Assembly: GCA_900768105.1 (NCBI GenBank)
Contig: CAAGBQ010000109.1
Coordinates: forward strand, 1 to 42,545
Source of the DNA: Oscillospiraceae bacterium
GTDB lineage: Bacteria; Bacillota; Clostridia; Oscillospirales; Ruminococcaceae
DNA length: 42,545 nt
Reading direction: 5' to 3'
Shown here: positions 1-6,989 of the stretch, piece after piece
Layout: every line of letters starts with the position of its first letter
How positions within the stretch are numbered: position 1 is the first letter of the stretch
Position numbers and translations under genes: made by a program
Notes under the pieces: model-generated
Databases searched by the model: none
What the model was told of the DNA's origin: nothing
What the model saw: the letters and a program-made list of their open reading frames with translations, nothing else

Positions 1-20
1 CTTTCGTCGACAGCTTCGTT

Positions 21-49
21 ATTATATCACCCTCTCCCTCTCCTGTCAA
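21..49 (-). promoter_or_regulatory. Consensus promoter reading out of the left edge
   Basis: On the minus strand TTGACA (44-49) and TATAAT (21-26) are both perfect hexamers with a 17-base spacer. Transcription would start near position 13 and leave the window, so the gene it serves is not visible. A perfect match of this kind is usual for stable RNA or very highly expressed genes, but that is inference. Confidence 0.75.
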
Positions 50-300
50 CTCCTTTTCTTTATCTTTTTTCCCTTCCCGTCCCCACTCCCGTGTGTTTGG
101 TGAATTCCTTTCAACTTATTGTGGAAAACTTGTGCCTGCTGCTATTTAACATATATTATAAGCCGGTCACTATATCTCACGGGTATGCTTCTGTTTTATA
201 CCATATAAAAGGCCTTTCTTTTCTTGTTATTTTTAAATTGTTTTCGCCGAAAGGCGAAAACCTTCGTCAAAAAGTGTCGCCAAATTTTTCTTCCGCCATG
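50..300. other. Gene-free stretch upstream of the tRNA
   Basis: I see no coding region with a credible ribosome binding site between the left-edge promoter and the tRNA promoter. The stretch is pyrimidine-rich at its start. It contains one perfect 8-bp hairpin with a GAAA tetraloop at 241-260 (arms TTTTCGCC and GGCGAAAA) without a clear T run on either strand, so its role is unknown. Confidence 0.5.
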
Positions 301-301
301 C

Positions 302-330
302 TTGAATTTTCCCTCCGTATGTTATATAAT
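302..330 (+). promoter_or_regulatory. Promoter of tRNA-Arg
   Basis: TTGAAT (302-307) and a perfect TATAAT (325-330) are separated by 17 bases, and the tRNA begins 16 bases after the -10 box. The spacing fits direct transcription of the tRNA with a very short 5' leader. Confidence 0.75.
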
Positions 331-346
331 ATTTGTTACAGCGTTT

Positions 347-421
347 GCGCCTGTAGCTCAGTGGATAGAGCACCGGCCTCCGGAGCCGGGTGCGTGGGTT
401 CGATTCCCGTCAGGCGTACCA
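347..421 (+). tRNA. tRNA-Arg, anticodon CCG
   Basis: The cloverleaf folds completely. The acceptor stem is GCGCCTG pairing with CAGGCGT (first pair G-U), the D arm is GCTC...GAGC, the anticodon stem is CCGGC/GCCGG around the loop CTCCGGA, and the T arm carries the GTTCGATTC core. The anticodon CCG reads the arginine codon CGG. The 3' CCA is encoded in the DNA (419-421). A promoter lies just upstream and a strong terminator just downstream, so it appears to be a single-gene transcript. Confidence 0.96.
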
Positions 422-423
422 AA

Positions 424-456
424 ATCCCGCTCTGCAAAGCAGGGCGGGATTTTTTT
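424..456 (+). terminator. Intrinsic terminator of the tRNA
   Basis: A 12-bp stem (424-435 with 439-450, loop AAA) is followed directly by a run of seven T residues. It starts three bases after the tRNA CCA end. Confidence 0.9.
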
Positions 457-467
457 ACCGTTCGGTC

Positions 468-520
468 GTGCTCGTTTTGCCGTGCTCACGGTGCTCAAGC
501 GCTTTTTTGCCAGCGTGCTC
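468..520 (+). repeat. Four unpaired GTGCTC units
   Basis: GTGCTC occurs at 468-473, 482-487, 491-496 and 515-520 in a gene-free stretch. None has a nearby GAGCAC partner, so unlike the other copies in this window they do not form a hairpin. A second unpaired cluster lies near the right edge (42368-42427). Confidence 0.6.
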
Positions 521-594
521 ACGAAAAATCAACGCCAAATGCCCCTCTTACAAAGCATTTTTCCCCTTGGTAAATGTTTTTGACACTAAAAATA

Positions 595-623
595 TTGACT
601 TATTTCTTTTAATGTGATAAACT
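595..623 (+). promoter_or_regulatory. Probable promoter of the MerR gene
   Basis: TTGACT (595-600) and TAAACT (618-623) are 17 bases apart. The start of transcription would fall at or just before the palindrome at 634-651, which would let the regulator control its own gene. Confidence 0.5.
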
Positions 624-633
624 AATCGTATAG

Positions 634-651
634 CCTAAACTTAACTTTAGG
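634..651. promoter_or_regulatory. Palindrome, candidate MerR operator
   Basis: cctaaacttaactttagg has perfect 6-base arms (CCTAAA/TTTAGG). It lies 11 bases after the proposed -10 box and ends 25 bases before the MerR start codon. A close relative of one face of this sequence occurs at 18270-18284, also about 9 bases after a -10 box, in front of the truncated flavodoxin gene. Confidence 0.5.
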
Positions 652-676
652 TCAGGTGCTTTTTGGAGGAATTTTT

Positions 677-1117
677 ATGTACTCTATCGGACAAGTTGCC
701 GAAATGTTCGGCCTTACTGTTTCAACTCTGCGATATTACGACAAGGAGGGGCTTTTCCCGAACCTTGAGCGTTCCTCCGGAATCCGCCGCTTCGGCGATA
801 AGGAAATCGAAGCTCTCCGTATGATAGAGTGCCTTAAAAATGCCGGACTTGAGATAAAAGACATCAAGCAGTTTATGCTTTGGTGTGACGAAGGCAGCAG
901 CACCTATCCAAACCGCCTTGAGCTTTTTACTCAACGCAAGGAGGCCGTTGAAGCGGAAATTGCCGCAATGGAGCGCACCCTTTCCATGCTCAAATTCAAG
1001 TGCTGGTATTACGAAAAAGCCATTGCCGACGGAAACGAGGACGGCATCCGCGCCATGATTCCGGATAAATTTCCTCCGGAAATTCAAAAGCTTTATGATG
1101 CGGGTCATAAAAAATAG
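677..1117 (+). CDS. MerR family transcriptional regulator
   Basis: A 146-residue DNA-binding regulator. The N-terminus (residues 1-70) is a typical MerR winged helix-turn-helix: YSIGQVAEMFGLTVSTLRYY, then the wing containing GIRRF, then a recognition of the form IEALRMIECLKNAGLEIKDI. A long coiled-coil dimerisation helix follows (about 80-125). The short C-terminus has only one Cys in the coil and no metal-binding cluster, so it resembles the small-molecule or thiol-stress MerR group more than the metal sensors. The ATG at 677 is chosen over one 21 bases upstream because GGAGGA (665-670) sits six bases before it. It is monocistronic, with its own promoter, palindrome and a terminator after the stop. 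The ligand is unknown. MerR proteins of this kind often control flavodoxin or reductase genes, and a similar operator-like site precedes the flavodoxin remnant at 18322. Confidence 0.92.
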   Translation: MYSIGQVAEMFGLTVSTLRYYDKEGLFPNLERSSGIRRFGDKEIEALRMIECLKNAGLEIKDIKQFMLWCDEGSSTYPNRLELFTQRKEAVEAEIAAMERTLSMLKFKCWYYEKAIADGNEDGIRAMIPDKFPPEIQKLYDAGHKK

Positions 1118-1138
1118 TATTTATATGCTTATATGAAT

Positions 1139-1165
1139 GCGGCGGGCAAAAGCCCGCCGCACTTT
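1139..1165. terminator. Bidirectional terminator between convergent genes
   Basis: A perfect 9-bp GC stem (1139-1147 with 1152-1160, loop AAAA) is followed by ACTTTTT on the plus strand. It separates the MerR gene from the convergent ATPase gene and can serve both. Confidence 0.85.
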
Positions 1166-1180
1166 TTATATCTTTATATT

Positions 1181-2560
1181 TCATTTATACAGTGCTTCCG
1201 CATCCACAAGCTTAAGCTTCATACTTTCCGCATTGCGGAAATCCCGCGGAAACGGCTCAAGAGAAAACAGCATATCATAGTGTTCCCAATATTCGGTAAA
1301 AAGCTTGTCGTTCTGCCGCAAGGCGGCAGCCACCTGCTCCGCAGTTCCGGCGGCGAAGCCTTCGGCAAACCTTGCAAACAAAATCTGACGGTTACGCTGG
1401 TTTGCCGCAACAAGCTGGGCGCCGTCATAATCTTTCAGCGAGCCCCAGTAGCCCGCGATTACGGAACCGAGGAACGGAAGCATTCCCTGTTTGTTTTTGC
1501 GCACCATATACTGCGCGCAAACCTGTTCATAAAGCTTTCCGGAAATATATTCGTCCACCGCCGCGGTTATGTTCTCCTTCGGTGCCTCTTCCAAAGCAAT
1601 TTTTGCGCGGTTCGGCATAACAAAGCGGTACCAAAAAGCAAGCGCCTTCGGCGCGACGGAATAAACTCCCTTTCGGCTTGCCTTGCCTTCCTCGCCAAAG
1701 GGCACATCGCGGGTTACTATCTGCATTTGCAGCAGGGTGAGCAAATATTTGTTTACCTTTGTGGAGCTTTCTCCGGTTGCCGCAACAATTTCGTTTATAC
1801 GCTTGCAGCCGTTGGCAAGCGCCGCAAGAATCGAGCCGTAAAACTCCGGCTCCCGCAGTTCATAAAGATAGGTTTCCTGCAAAGCGGCGCCCAACGGCGA
1901 ATTTTCCTCCAAAAAAAGGCGGCGGATATTCTGTTCAAAGCTTTCGCCCTCTTTAACAAGCAAAAGATATTCCGGCACTCCGCCAAGGCAGCAGTAATAG
2001 CGCAGCTTATCCCTTGCGGAAATCCCTTTCGGAAGCGCTTTTGCCGCGTCAAAATAATCAAGCTCGTCCAATTTATATATCAGAGGGCGGCGTACCGCCG
2101 CAGCGGAATTTTCCGCCAGAATTTTGCTTTCGGTAAAAAAGACTCTTCCGCAGGCGGCGGCAACAAAGATTTTTGTATTGCGCCATTCGTTCTCAAAAGC
2201 AGCGCGAAAAGCTTTAAGTATGCTTTCATCCTCAAAAACAAGGTCGGCAAAATCGTCTATCGCAAGCAAAAAGCGTTCCTCTTTTGCAAAATCCGCAATG
2301 CGTGCAAAGGCGTCCTTCCAACGGTCAAAATGCTCTTCCGTTCCGGAATAGCCTTCCACCGCTTTTTCAAAAAGGCGTAGATTTGCAAAAGAATTAAGGC
2401 GCTGGGCAGAAAAAAATACGCATTTTTTCCCTTTTGCAAATTCTCCGAGGAACTTGGTTTTTCCCGCGCGGCGTCCGCCGTATATTACAACAAACCGCGC
2501 CCCATCCGAAGCCCAGTTTTTTTCCAGTGAATCGAGTTTGCCCTCTCTTCCGAAAAGCAT
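1181..2560 (-). CDS. AAA-type ATPase with DUF234-like C-terminus
   Basis: A 459-residue protein of the archaeal-type ATPase family (ATPase domain plus DUF234). Walker A is GGRRAGKT at residues 28-35 and Walker B is FLLAIDDF. After these come winged-helix DNA-binding segments (about residues 220-310) and the conserved FWYRFVMPNR entry to DUF234. In family members the tail has a PD-(D/E)xK-nuclease-like signature close to EIDIVA...GECKW. Here the aligned segments read GAQLVA and ILFARFAEG, so the acidic and lysine residues are gone while the fold around them seems kept. ATP hydrolysis is likely retained and DNA cleavage unlikely. The role of the family is poorly known (DNA-binding or mobile-element associated). 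A good promoter precedes it (2622-2650), and AGGGGA lies eight bases before the ATG. The convergent terminator follows. Confidence 0.88.
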   Translation of the reverse strand: MLFGREGKLDSLEKNWASDGARFVVIYGGRRAGKTKFLGEFAKGKKCVFFSAQRLNSFANLRLFEKAVEGYSGTEEHFDRWKDAFARIADFAKEERFLLAIDDFADLVFEDESILKAFRAAFENEWRNTKIFVAAACGRVFFTESKILAENSAAAVRRPLIYKLDELDYFDAAKALPKGISARDKLRYYCCLGGVPEYLLLVKEGESFEQNIRRLFLEENSPLGAALQETYLYELREPEFYGSILAALANGCKRINEIVAATGESSTKVNKYLLTLLQMQIVTRDVPFGEEGKASRKGVYSVAPKALAFWYRFVMPNRAKIALEEAPKENITAAVDEYISGKLYEQVCAQYMVRKNKQGMLPFLGSVIAGYWGSLKDYDGAQLVAANQRNRQILFARFAEGFAAGTAEQVAAALRQNDKLFTEYWEHYDMLFSLEPFPRDFRNAESMKLKLVDAEALYK

Positions 2561-2621
2561 TGCAAAAATCCCCTGCTTTCATTTTTATATATTTTGGGGT
2601 ATTATAATTCCACGGTTCATT

Positions 2622-2650
2622 ATTTTATCAGTGGCAAGGGTCTTTGTCAA
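2622..2650 (-). promoter_or_regulatory. Promoter of the ATPase gene
   Basis: Minus-strand TTGACA (2645-2650) and TAAAAT (2622-2627) are separated by 17 bases. The 5' leader to the ATG at 2560 would be about 55 bases. Confidence 0.75.
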
Positions 2651-2728
2651 GGCTTTTTGTCGAAAAAGCGCGGCGCAATGCGCCTTTTTACGGCTGTATC
2701 ACTTATATTCCGCGCCGCGCACGCACGC

Positions 2729-2772
2729 AAAAAGCCGCCCTTTCAAAGAGAGAGCATCTTTGTAAAGGCGGC
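2729..2772 (-). terminator. Terminator of the NPxTG surface protein gene
   Basis: A long stem (2734-2748 with 2758-2772, one bulge) is followed on the minus strand by five T residues (2733-2729). It lies about 55 bases after the stop codon of the gene ending at 2827. Confidence 0.85.
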
Positions 2773-2826
2773 CTTTGCTTACATTATAAGGAGTTTTGAA
2801 TTATGCCGAATCGGATTTAATTGAGA

Positions 2827-4401
2827 TTATTTTCTCTTTTTAAGAGCAAGTGCAGCTGCCGCCGCAAAGGATACCACTGCCGCTGCGGAAACAACGCCGA
2901 TTACATCGGAAGCACCGGTATTCGGGTTCTGGTTTCCGCCGTTGTTGGAACCGCCGTTGGAGCTGCCGCCGTTATTGGACGGAGTCTTTACCTCTGCCGC
3001 GCTGAGAATGTATTTGCCGAGAGTGGAACCTGCCTTGCGCTCAATATCAATTTCAACCTCATCATAAAGGTTTACCTTGCCGTAATCAACAACAAGCTTG
3101 GAATCCTTGCCGTCGATATTAAGATGGAAGGTCACCTTTTCGGACTCGTTGGTATTAAGACCGAATTTTTCAAGAAGCTCGCCATAGGTGCAGCCAAGCT
3201 TCCATGTGATGTTGAAGTCGGAAGCAATGGCCTGCGTGCCATAGAAGGTAAGATAATAGTTATCAAATACCTTTTTGCCGTCAACGGTCTTATATGCCTC
3301 GTCGCTTTCGTTAAGGAAGTTTACGCCGCTCTGGTTTGTTGCAACCTTATCGATTTCAACAAGAACGGTGGGGTTTTTTGCGCTGTTGCCGATGGTAATG
3401 CCCTTGCCGGCAATGGCGCGGAAGCTGGTGGTGGAGATTACAAAGGCTTTGTTGGTAGAAACCTTATCCTCATAATATCCCCAATAGCCAAAATCGGATT
3501 TGTTGGTTTCTTCGTTAATCGGGAAGATTTCACCCTTTGCGTTTGCTTTAAAGTTCTGTGCATAGTATTCAACAGTATCCTTGGAAGCAATCGCAACATC
3601 GGCTACTACATTGTTTTTTACACCGACATATGCTTTGCCGTCGGTTGCGCCGGTGGCTTTTGCCTGGAAGGAACCGATTGCATAATCAACACCGAAGTTG
3701 TTTGCAATTTTAACCTTGATGATATATACGCTCTGGTTGCAGTTTGCGGTATATCTGCTGGTTTTGCCTTCGATATTGAGTGCCTTTGCGGCTGCCTTTA
3801 CTTCAATATAGTCGGTGGTGGAGTTTACGGTTTCAACGGTAACAACGGTCTGCTCGGTTTTTTCGGCATTATAGGTAGTGCCTGCAACAGCGGAGCCGGA
3901 CTTTGTGTAAGAAACAACGGGGGTACCCTCTTTAACAACGGTGTACTCGTCGTTTTCTTCATTATAAGTTACCTCGTTCACAACGGTGGTTACCTTATCA
4001 TAGGTGGTTGCGTTGCCGCTTTTGCTGTCGATAACGCTGAAGGTAATGTCATCGCTGAGAGATTTCCAAACCTCGTCATCTGCGGAATGTTTTGCAGGGT
4101 CATAGTCAAGAACCTCTGCGGAAACAATGCCGTTGCTGTCAACCTTAACATTCTTATAGGTGCCTGGTTTAAAAATCATTGCAAAATATACTACGCCGCC
4201 AACGCCGTTGGTATAATAGGTGGCGGTATTATCGGTGGTGTCCGTCGGAGCTGTCCATATGTCTGCGTCTGCAATTTTAATGTAGGTGCCTGCGGCACTG
4301 GTTATTTCCTCGGTAAGGTCGATGATGTTCATTGCAAAGGCAGAAACGCCCATGGCAGCCACCATCATAACCGCAAGCACAAGAGCAAGAGCTTTTTTCA
4401 T
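2827..4401 (-). CDS. Secreted protein with NPxTG cell-wall sorting signal
   Basis: A 524-residue exported protein. Residues 1-24 are a signal peptide: MKK, a hydrophobic core, and an AFA-type cleavage site. The body is Thr/Val/Asn-rich and predicted beta-structured, with no enzyme motif I recognise. It is followed by a low-complexity Gly/Asn/Ser spacer (GGSSNGGSNNGGNQ). The C-terminus has the full sorting architecture: NPNTG, a hydrophobic stretch of about 20 residues rich in Ala/Val, and the basic tail KKRK. NPxTG in place of LPxTG is common in gut Clostridia. The expected role is a wall-anchored surface or adhesion protein; the ligand is unknown. GGAGGA precedes the ATG. The gene is followed by its own terminator. 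The full-length reading frame opposite it is a codon-bias shadow. Confidence 0.9.
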   Translation of the reverse strand: MKKALALVLAVMMVAAMGVSAFAMNIIDLTEEITSAAGTYIKIADADIWTAPTDTTDNTATYYTNGVGGVVYFAMIFKPGTYKNVKVDSNGIVSAEVLDYDPAKHSADDEVWKSLSDDITFSVIDSKSGNATTYDKVTTVVNEVTYNEENDEYTVVKEGTPVVSYTKSGSAVAGTTYNAEKTEQTVVTVETVNSTTDYIEVKAAAKALNIEGKTSRYTANCNQSVYIIKVKIANNFGVDYAIGSFQAKATGATDGKAYVGVKNNVVADVAIASKDTVEYYAQNFKANAKGEIFPINEETNKSDFGYWGYYEDKVSTNKAFVISTTSFRAIAGKGITIGNSAKNPTVLVEIDKVATNQSGVNFLNESDEAYKTVDGKKVFDNYYLTFYGTQAIASDFNITWKLGCTYGELLEKFGLNTNESEKVTFHLNIDGKDSKLVVDYGKVNLYDEVEIDIERKAGSTLGKYILSAAEVKTPSNNGGSSNGGSNNGGNQNPNTGASDVIGVVSAAAVVSFAAAAALALKKRK

Positions 4402-4661
4402 GTATTCTTTTCCTCCGTTTTATTTTAGGAATTTTCTCAATGCAGAAAATTCGGCGTGCTCTCCGCCGGATTTCTGACAAGGCGATTTTAACCCCATGCG
4501 ACAAAATCAAAAAAGCGTTTTTGCAAAAACCGTCGTTTTGCCGTTAAAAACACTCATATTTTTCTGCGCTTTGTAAAAATCGCTGTCACACAAAGAAAAA
4601 ATTATGGAATCGGAGGAAACTGCGCAAAACCAAAGGTACAATTTTCTTTCACATTTCCATC
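4402..4661 (-). other. Long untranslated leader region of the surface protein gene
   Basis: About 260 bases upstream of the surface protein gene contain no coding sequence I can support. There is a small GC hairpin at about 4452-4468 (CGGCG/CGCCG) and several T-rich tracts. I cannot identify a convincing -10/-35 pair, although a promoter for the gene must lie here or just upstream. Confidence 0.4.
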
Positions 4662-4680
4662 ATTGGCACCATATGCCAAT
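4662..4680. promoter_or_regulatory. Inverted repeat next to a terminator
   Basis: The arms ATTGGCA and TGCCAAT flank CCATA. The site touches the terminator hairpin at 4678-4712. It may be an operator for the downstream minus-strand surface gene. A somewhat similar CCATAT-centred palindrome precedes the ABC transporter genes (16744-16759). Confidence 0.3.
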
Positions 4681-4713
4681 CCGTCCGAAGAGTCTTTCTC
4701 TTCGGACGGATTT
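4678..4713. terminator. Terminator of the SipL-like gene
   Basis: A perfect 15-bp stem (4678-4692 with 4698-4712, 5-base loop) lies six bases after the stop of the minus-strand gene ending at 4719. The T run is short on the minus strand. Confidence 0.75.
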
Positions 4714-4718
4714 ATATA

Positions 4719-6224
4719 TTATTTTGGTATAATAAGCATGGCTCGTTCTGTAAGTGCAGAGCCGGAAAGCTCGTTTTCCGCCGTAATTTTTGCGCAGTCC
4801 GTGCCGTAACGCTTTGCAATGTCCCAAATTTGCTCCCCTGCCTCTGCATAATAGAGTATCACCGCCGCAGGGTCCTTTTTTCTCGGTTTATCTTCAAATA
4901 CATCAAAGGAGGCAAGCGCCTTTATTTCCGCGACGGCATAAACCGTACCCTCGATAAAGATTTCCGCGGAAATTTCCGCGCCGCCGCGCCCGCTTGTATA
5001 ATCCTCCGAAATAACCTTTGCCGAAAGATTGAAAAACGCCTTTTTGCAGGCCCCCGCGGGGGAAGGCGCTTCCCGCTCCACAGCTTTTTCGTAGTATGCT
5101 GTTTCGCCGTCTGCATTTTTTACAAAAACGCAGATTTTTGCGCCGAAGATTATTTTTCCGTCGGGGGTAAGCCGCGGGGCCGGCTCGGTTTCCGTCCAAC
5201 AGTCAAGTATCTCCGCGCCCTCCTCCGGAAAATCCATATGCTCGCGTATGCTTTCGCTGAATTCCACCGGAAACGCGCCGGAGATTATTTCCGCGCCCGC
5301 GGCTTCGGCGGCGCTTTCATATTTTTCGGAAAACATATCCGTTACAAGCTGCGCCGTCGTTTGACGATATACCCTTGCAAAGGCGCCGATTTTTACCTTA
5401 ATCTTTACCGTGTTGCCGTCCTCGTTTGGCATAATTTCCGGAAAATCGGCGCAAAGGCGCGCATCGCAGGTATCGTCATCGCAAATACCCGGTGCTTCAA
5501 TAATCCTGCTTATCGGGAAATCAAAGCACGCGGTATAATATTCCTCCGGTACGGAAAGATCCTCCCGCTCCGGCGTCCAAAGCATTTTTACCCGCACGCT
5601 TCCCTTAATTACCACCTTATCCTGAATAACATGACATTCCTCCGCCCTTGCGGAGGCGCTGCTCCTAATCACCCTGCCAAGGGGCGGCTTTCCGTAGCCG
5701 GTTTCCTGCTCCTCATCAACGGTAAAGCTTTTATAATATTCGCCCGCAATCACCGTCACATTTTCGGAACAGCTTTTGCATATCGCGCCCTCCGCGGAGC
5801 TTATAAAATCCCGCGGCTGCGCCGAAACGGTGCGCAGGGTAAGCTCCAGGCTTGTGTGAACATCAATGCGCCTTTTGTTCACCGCCCGACAGCTTACCTC
5901 TCCGGCCGCTGCTTCCGCCTCTGCGGCGGCAATGCCGCCTTCTCCCACAAAGGTGTGACTAAAGGGCTGGATTTGCCCGCAAAAGCAGAATTCGCCTTCT
6001 TCCGAAACATAGTTTACTTCTATACTGACGCTTCCTGAAACCGTTTCTCCGGATTCATCCGACAAAACGGGCGCCGGCAATGCCCTTGCGGAATACCGCA
6101 ATATCTTCATAACATCGGGATAATAATCCGGCAGTATCATTGAACATTCAACCGGAAGAACAGCCTTTTTTTCATCGGTGGTGCCGCAGCAAACAACGCT
6201 GCACTTTGTTATGTCAAGCTCCAT
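4719..6224 (-). CDS. DUF3794 (SPOCS) and LysM protein, SipL-like
   Basis: A 501-residue protein with DUF3794/SPOCS segments: an N-terminal part (about 30-140), a middle one (about 170-290) and a third (about 310-430). A C-terminal LysM domain (about 452-501) contains YAEAGEQIWDIAKRYGTDC and ends in the LysM-type AMLIIPK. Length and order match SipL of Clostridioides difficile, which binds the coat ATPase SpoIVA and anchors the coat on the forespore through its LysM domain. The likely role is therefore spore-coat morphogenesis on the mother-cell side. There is no signal peptide or membrane segment, in agreement with a cytosolic coat protein. A sigma-E-like promoter candidate lies upstream (6257-6285), and GGAGAGG precedes the ATG. 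Clostridia often carry several DUF3794-LysM paralogs, so this could be another coat protein of the same family. Confidence 0.87.
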   Translation of the reverse strand: MELDITKCSVVCCGTTDEKKAVLPVECSMILPDYYPDVMKILRYSARALPAPVLSDESGETVSGSVSIEVNYVSEEGEFCFCGQIQPFSHTFVGEGGIAAAEAEAAAGEVSCRAVNKRRIDVHTSLELTLRTVSAQPRDFISSAEGAICKSCSENVTVIAGEYYKSFTVDEEQETGYGKPPLGRVIRSSASARAEECHVIQDKVVIKGSVRVKMLWTPEREDLSVPEEYYTACFDFPISRIIEAPGICDDDTCDARLCADFPEIMPNEDGNTVKIKVKIGAFARVYRQTTAQLVTDMFSEKYESAAEAAGAEIISGAFPVEFSESIREHMDFPEEGAEILDCWTETEPAPRLTPDGKIIFGAKICVFVKNADGETAYYEKAVEREAPSPAGACKKAFFNLSAKVISEDYTSGRGGAEISAEIFIEGTVYAVAEIKALASFDVFEDKPRKKDPAAVILYYAEAGEQIWDIAKRYGTDCAKITAENELSGSALTERAMLIIPK

Positions 6225-6256
6225 AAAAATTCCTCTCCTTTTGCTTTTTCTTGTGA

Positions 6257-6285
6257 ATCCTATGCGTGCGCCCGCATTTTTATGC
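6257..6285 (-). promoter_or_regulatory. Candidate sporulation (sigma-E-like) promoter
   Basis: GCATAAA (6279-6285) and CATAGGAT (6257-6264) on the minus strand are 14 bases apart. They resemble the mother-cell sigma-E pattern (-35 near GNATATT, -10 near CATACANT) with 5 of 7 and 6 of 8 matches. It is located 33 bases before the SipL-like start codon, and no vegetative promoter is evident. Confidence 0.4.
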
Positions 6286-6423
6286 CGAAGGCGTCCGCAC
6301 CGCAGCTTTATTTTAAAAAAGCTGCTGCAAAAAGCGCGTTTTTTCGTTTTATATTATAGAAGCAAATTCAAAAAGCTTTAAAAATGTGGTACCATATAAA
6401 AAGAAAATCAAAGGAGGGTATTT

Positions 6424-6984
6424 ATGCTTCCGGTTTTTATTGCTTCTATTCCCGATGACGAACAGCGGGAGTTTGTTTCCGGGATTTATTTCAGTTTTTA
6501 CTCAAAAATGCTTTCAAAGGCCGTTTCCATGGTTTCGGACAAGGGCTGCGCGGAGGAAATCGTACAGGAAGCCTTTCTTCGCATAATAAAGAATGTCGAC
6601 CGCATTATGCAAATAGAATCCTCAAAGCTGCCCTATTTTGTTATGGCGGTTCTTCGGAATACCGCCGTGGATTTTCAGCGCGAGCTTTCGCGCCGCGGCA
6701 AGCATCTTGCCTTCAGCATGGATGATGGCGAAGCCGCCGAAGATATAGCCGATTCTGCACCGCAGCCGGAGGAAATCTATCTCCGCAAAGAGCTTTTCCA
6801 CGCGGTGGCAAAAAACATTTCCTCCCTTTCGGAACGCGACCGCCTTTTGCTGGAGGCGAAATATCTGCTTGATGAAACCGACGGAGAAATTGCCCGGCAA
6901 TTCGGTCTTTCGGCAAACAGCGTACGCGCCGCTCTTTCACGGGCGCGCAAACGCGCATACAAAATACTGCAAAAGGAGTGTTGA
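6424..6984 (+). CDS. RNA polymerase sigma-70 family (ECF-type) factor
   Basis: A 186-residue sigma factor. Region 2 (about 20-90) includes the core-binding helix GCAEEIVQEAFLRIIKN and the -10 recognition part LPYFVMAVLRNTAVDFQR. Region 4 (about 120-183) has the helix-turn-helix ETDGEIARQFGLSANSVRAA followed by the basic LSRARKRAYK. There are no regions 1 or 3, as expected for the ECF group. AAAGGAGGG precedes the ATG. The downstream gene starts five bases after its stop and encodes a single-pass membrane protein, the usual arrangement for an ECF factor and its membrane partner. The signal is unknown. Confidence 0.92.
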   Translation: MLPVFIASIPDDEQREFVSGIYFSFYSKMLSKAVSMVSDKGCAEEIVQEAFLRIIKNVDRIMQIESSKLPYFVMAVLRNTAVDFQRELSRRGKHLAFSMDDGEAAEDIADSAPQPEEIYLRKELFHAVAKNISSLSERDRLLLEAKYLLDETDGEIARQFGLSANSVRAALSRARKRAYKILQKEC

Positions 6985-6989
6985 TTTTT

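Noticed and set aside
119..131. DnaA-box-like sequence TGTGGAAAA
   Set aside because: It is a single site with one mismatch and no dnaA, dnaN or AT-rich unwinding element beside it.
91..583. Open frames running through the tRNA gene
   Set aside because: They cross a perfect tRNA, its promoter and terminator, and have no homology or ribosome binding site.
2821..4428. Long open frame of 535 codons on the plus strand opposite the NPxTG protein
   Set aside because: It is the exact antisense of a protein with signal peptide, sorting signal, ribosome binding site and terminator. It has Cys/Gly/Val-rich junk composition and no own start signals; it stays open because of codon bias.
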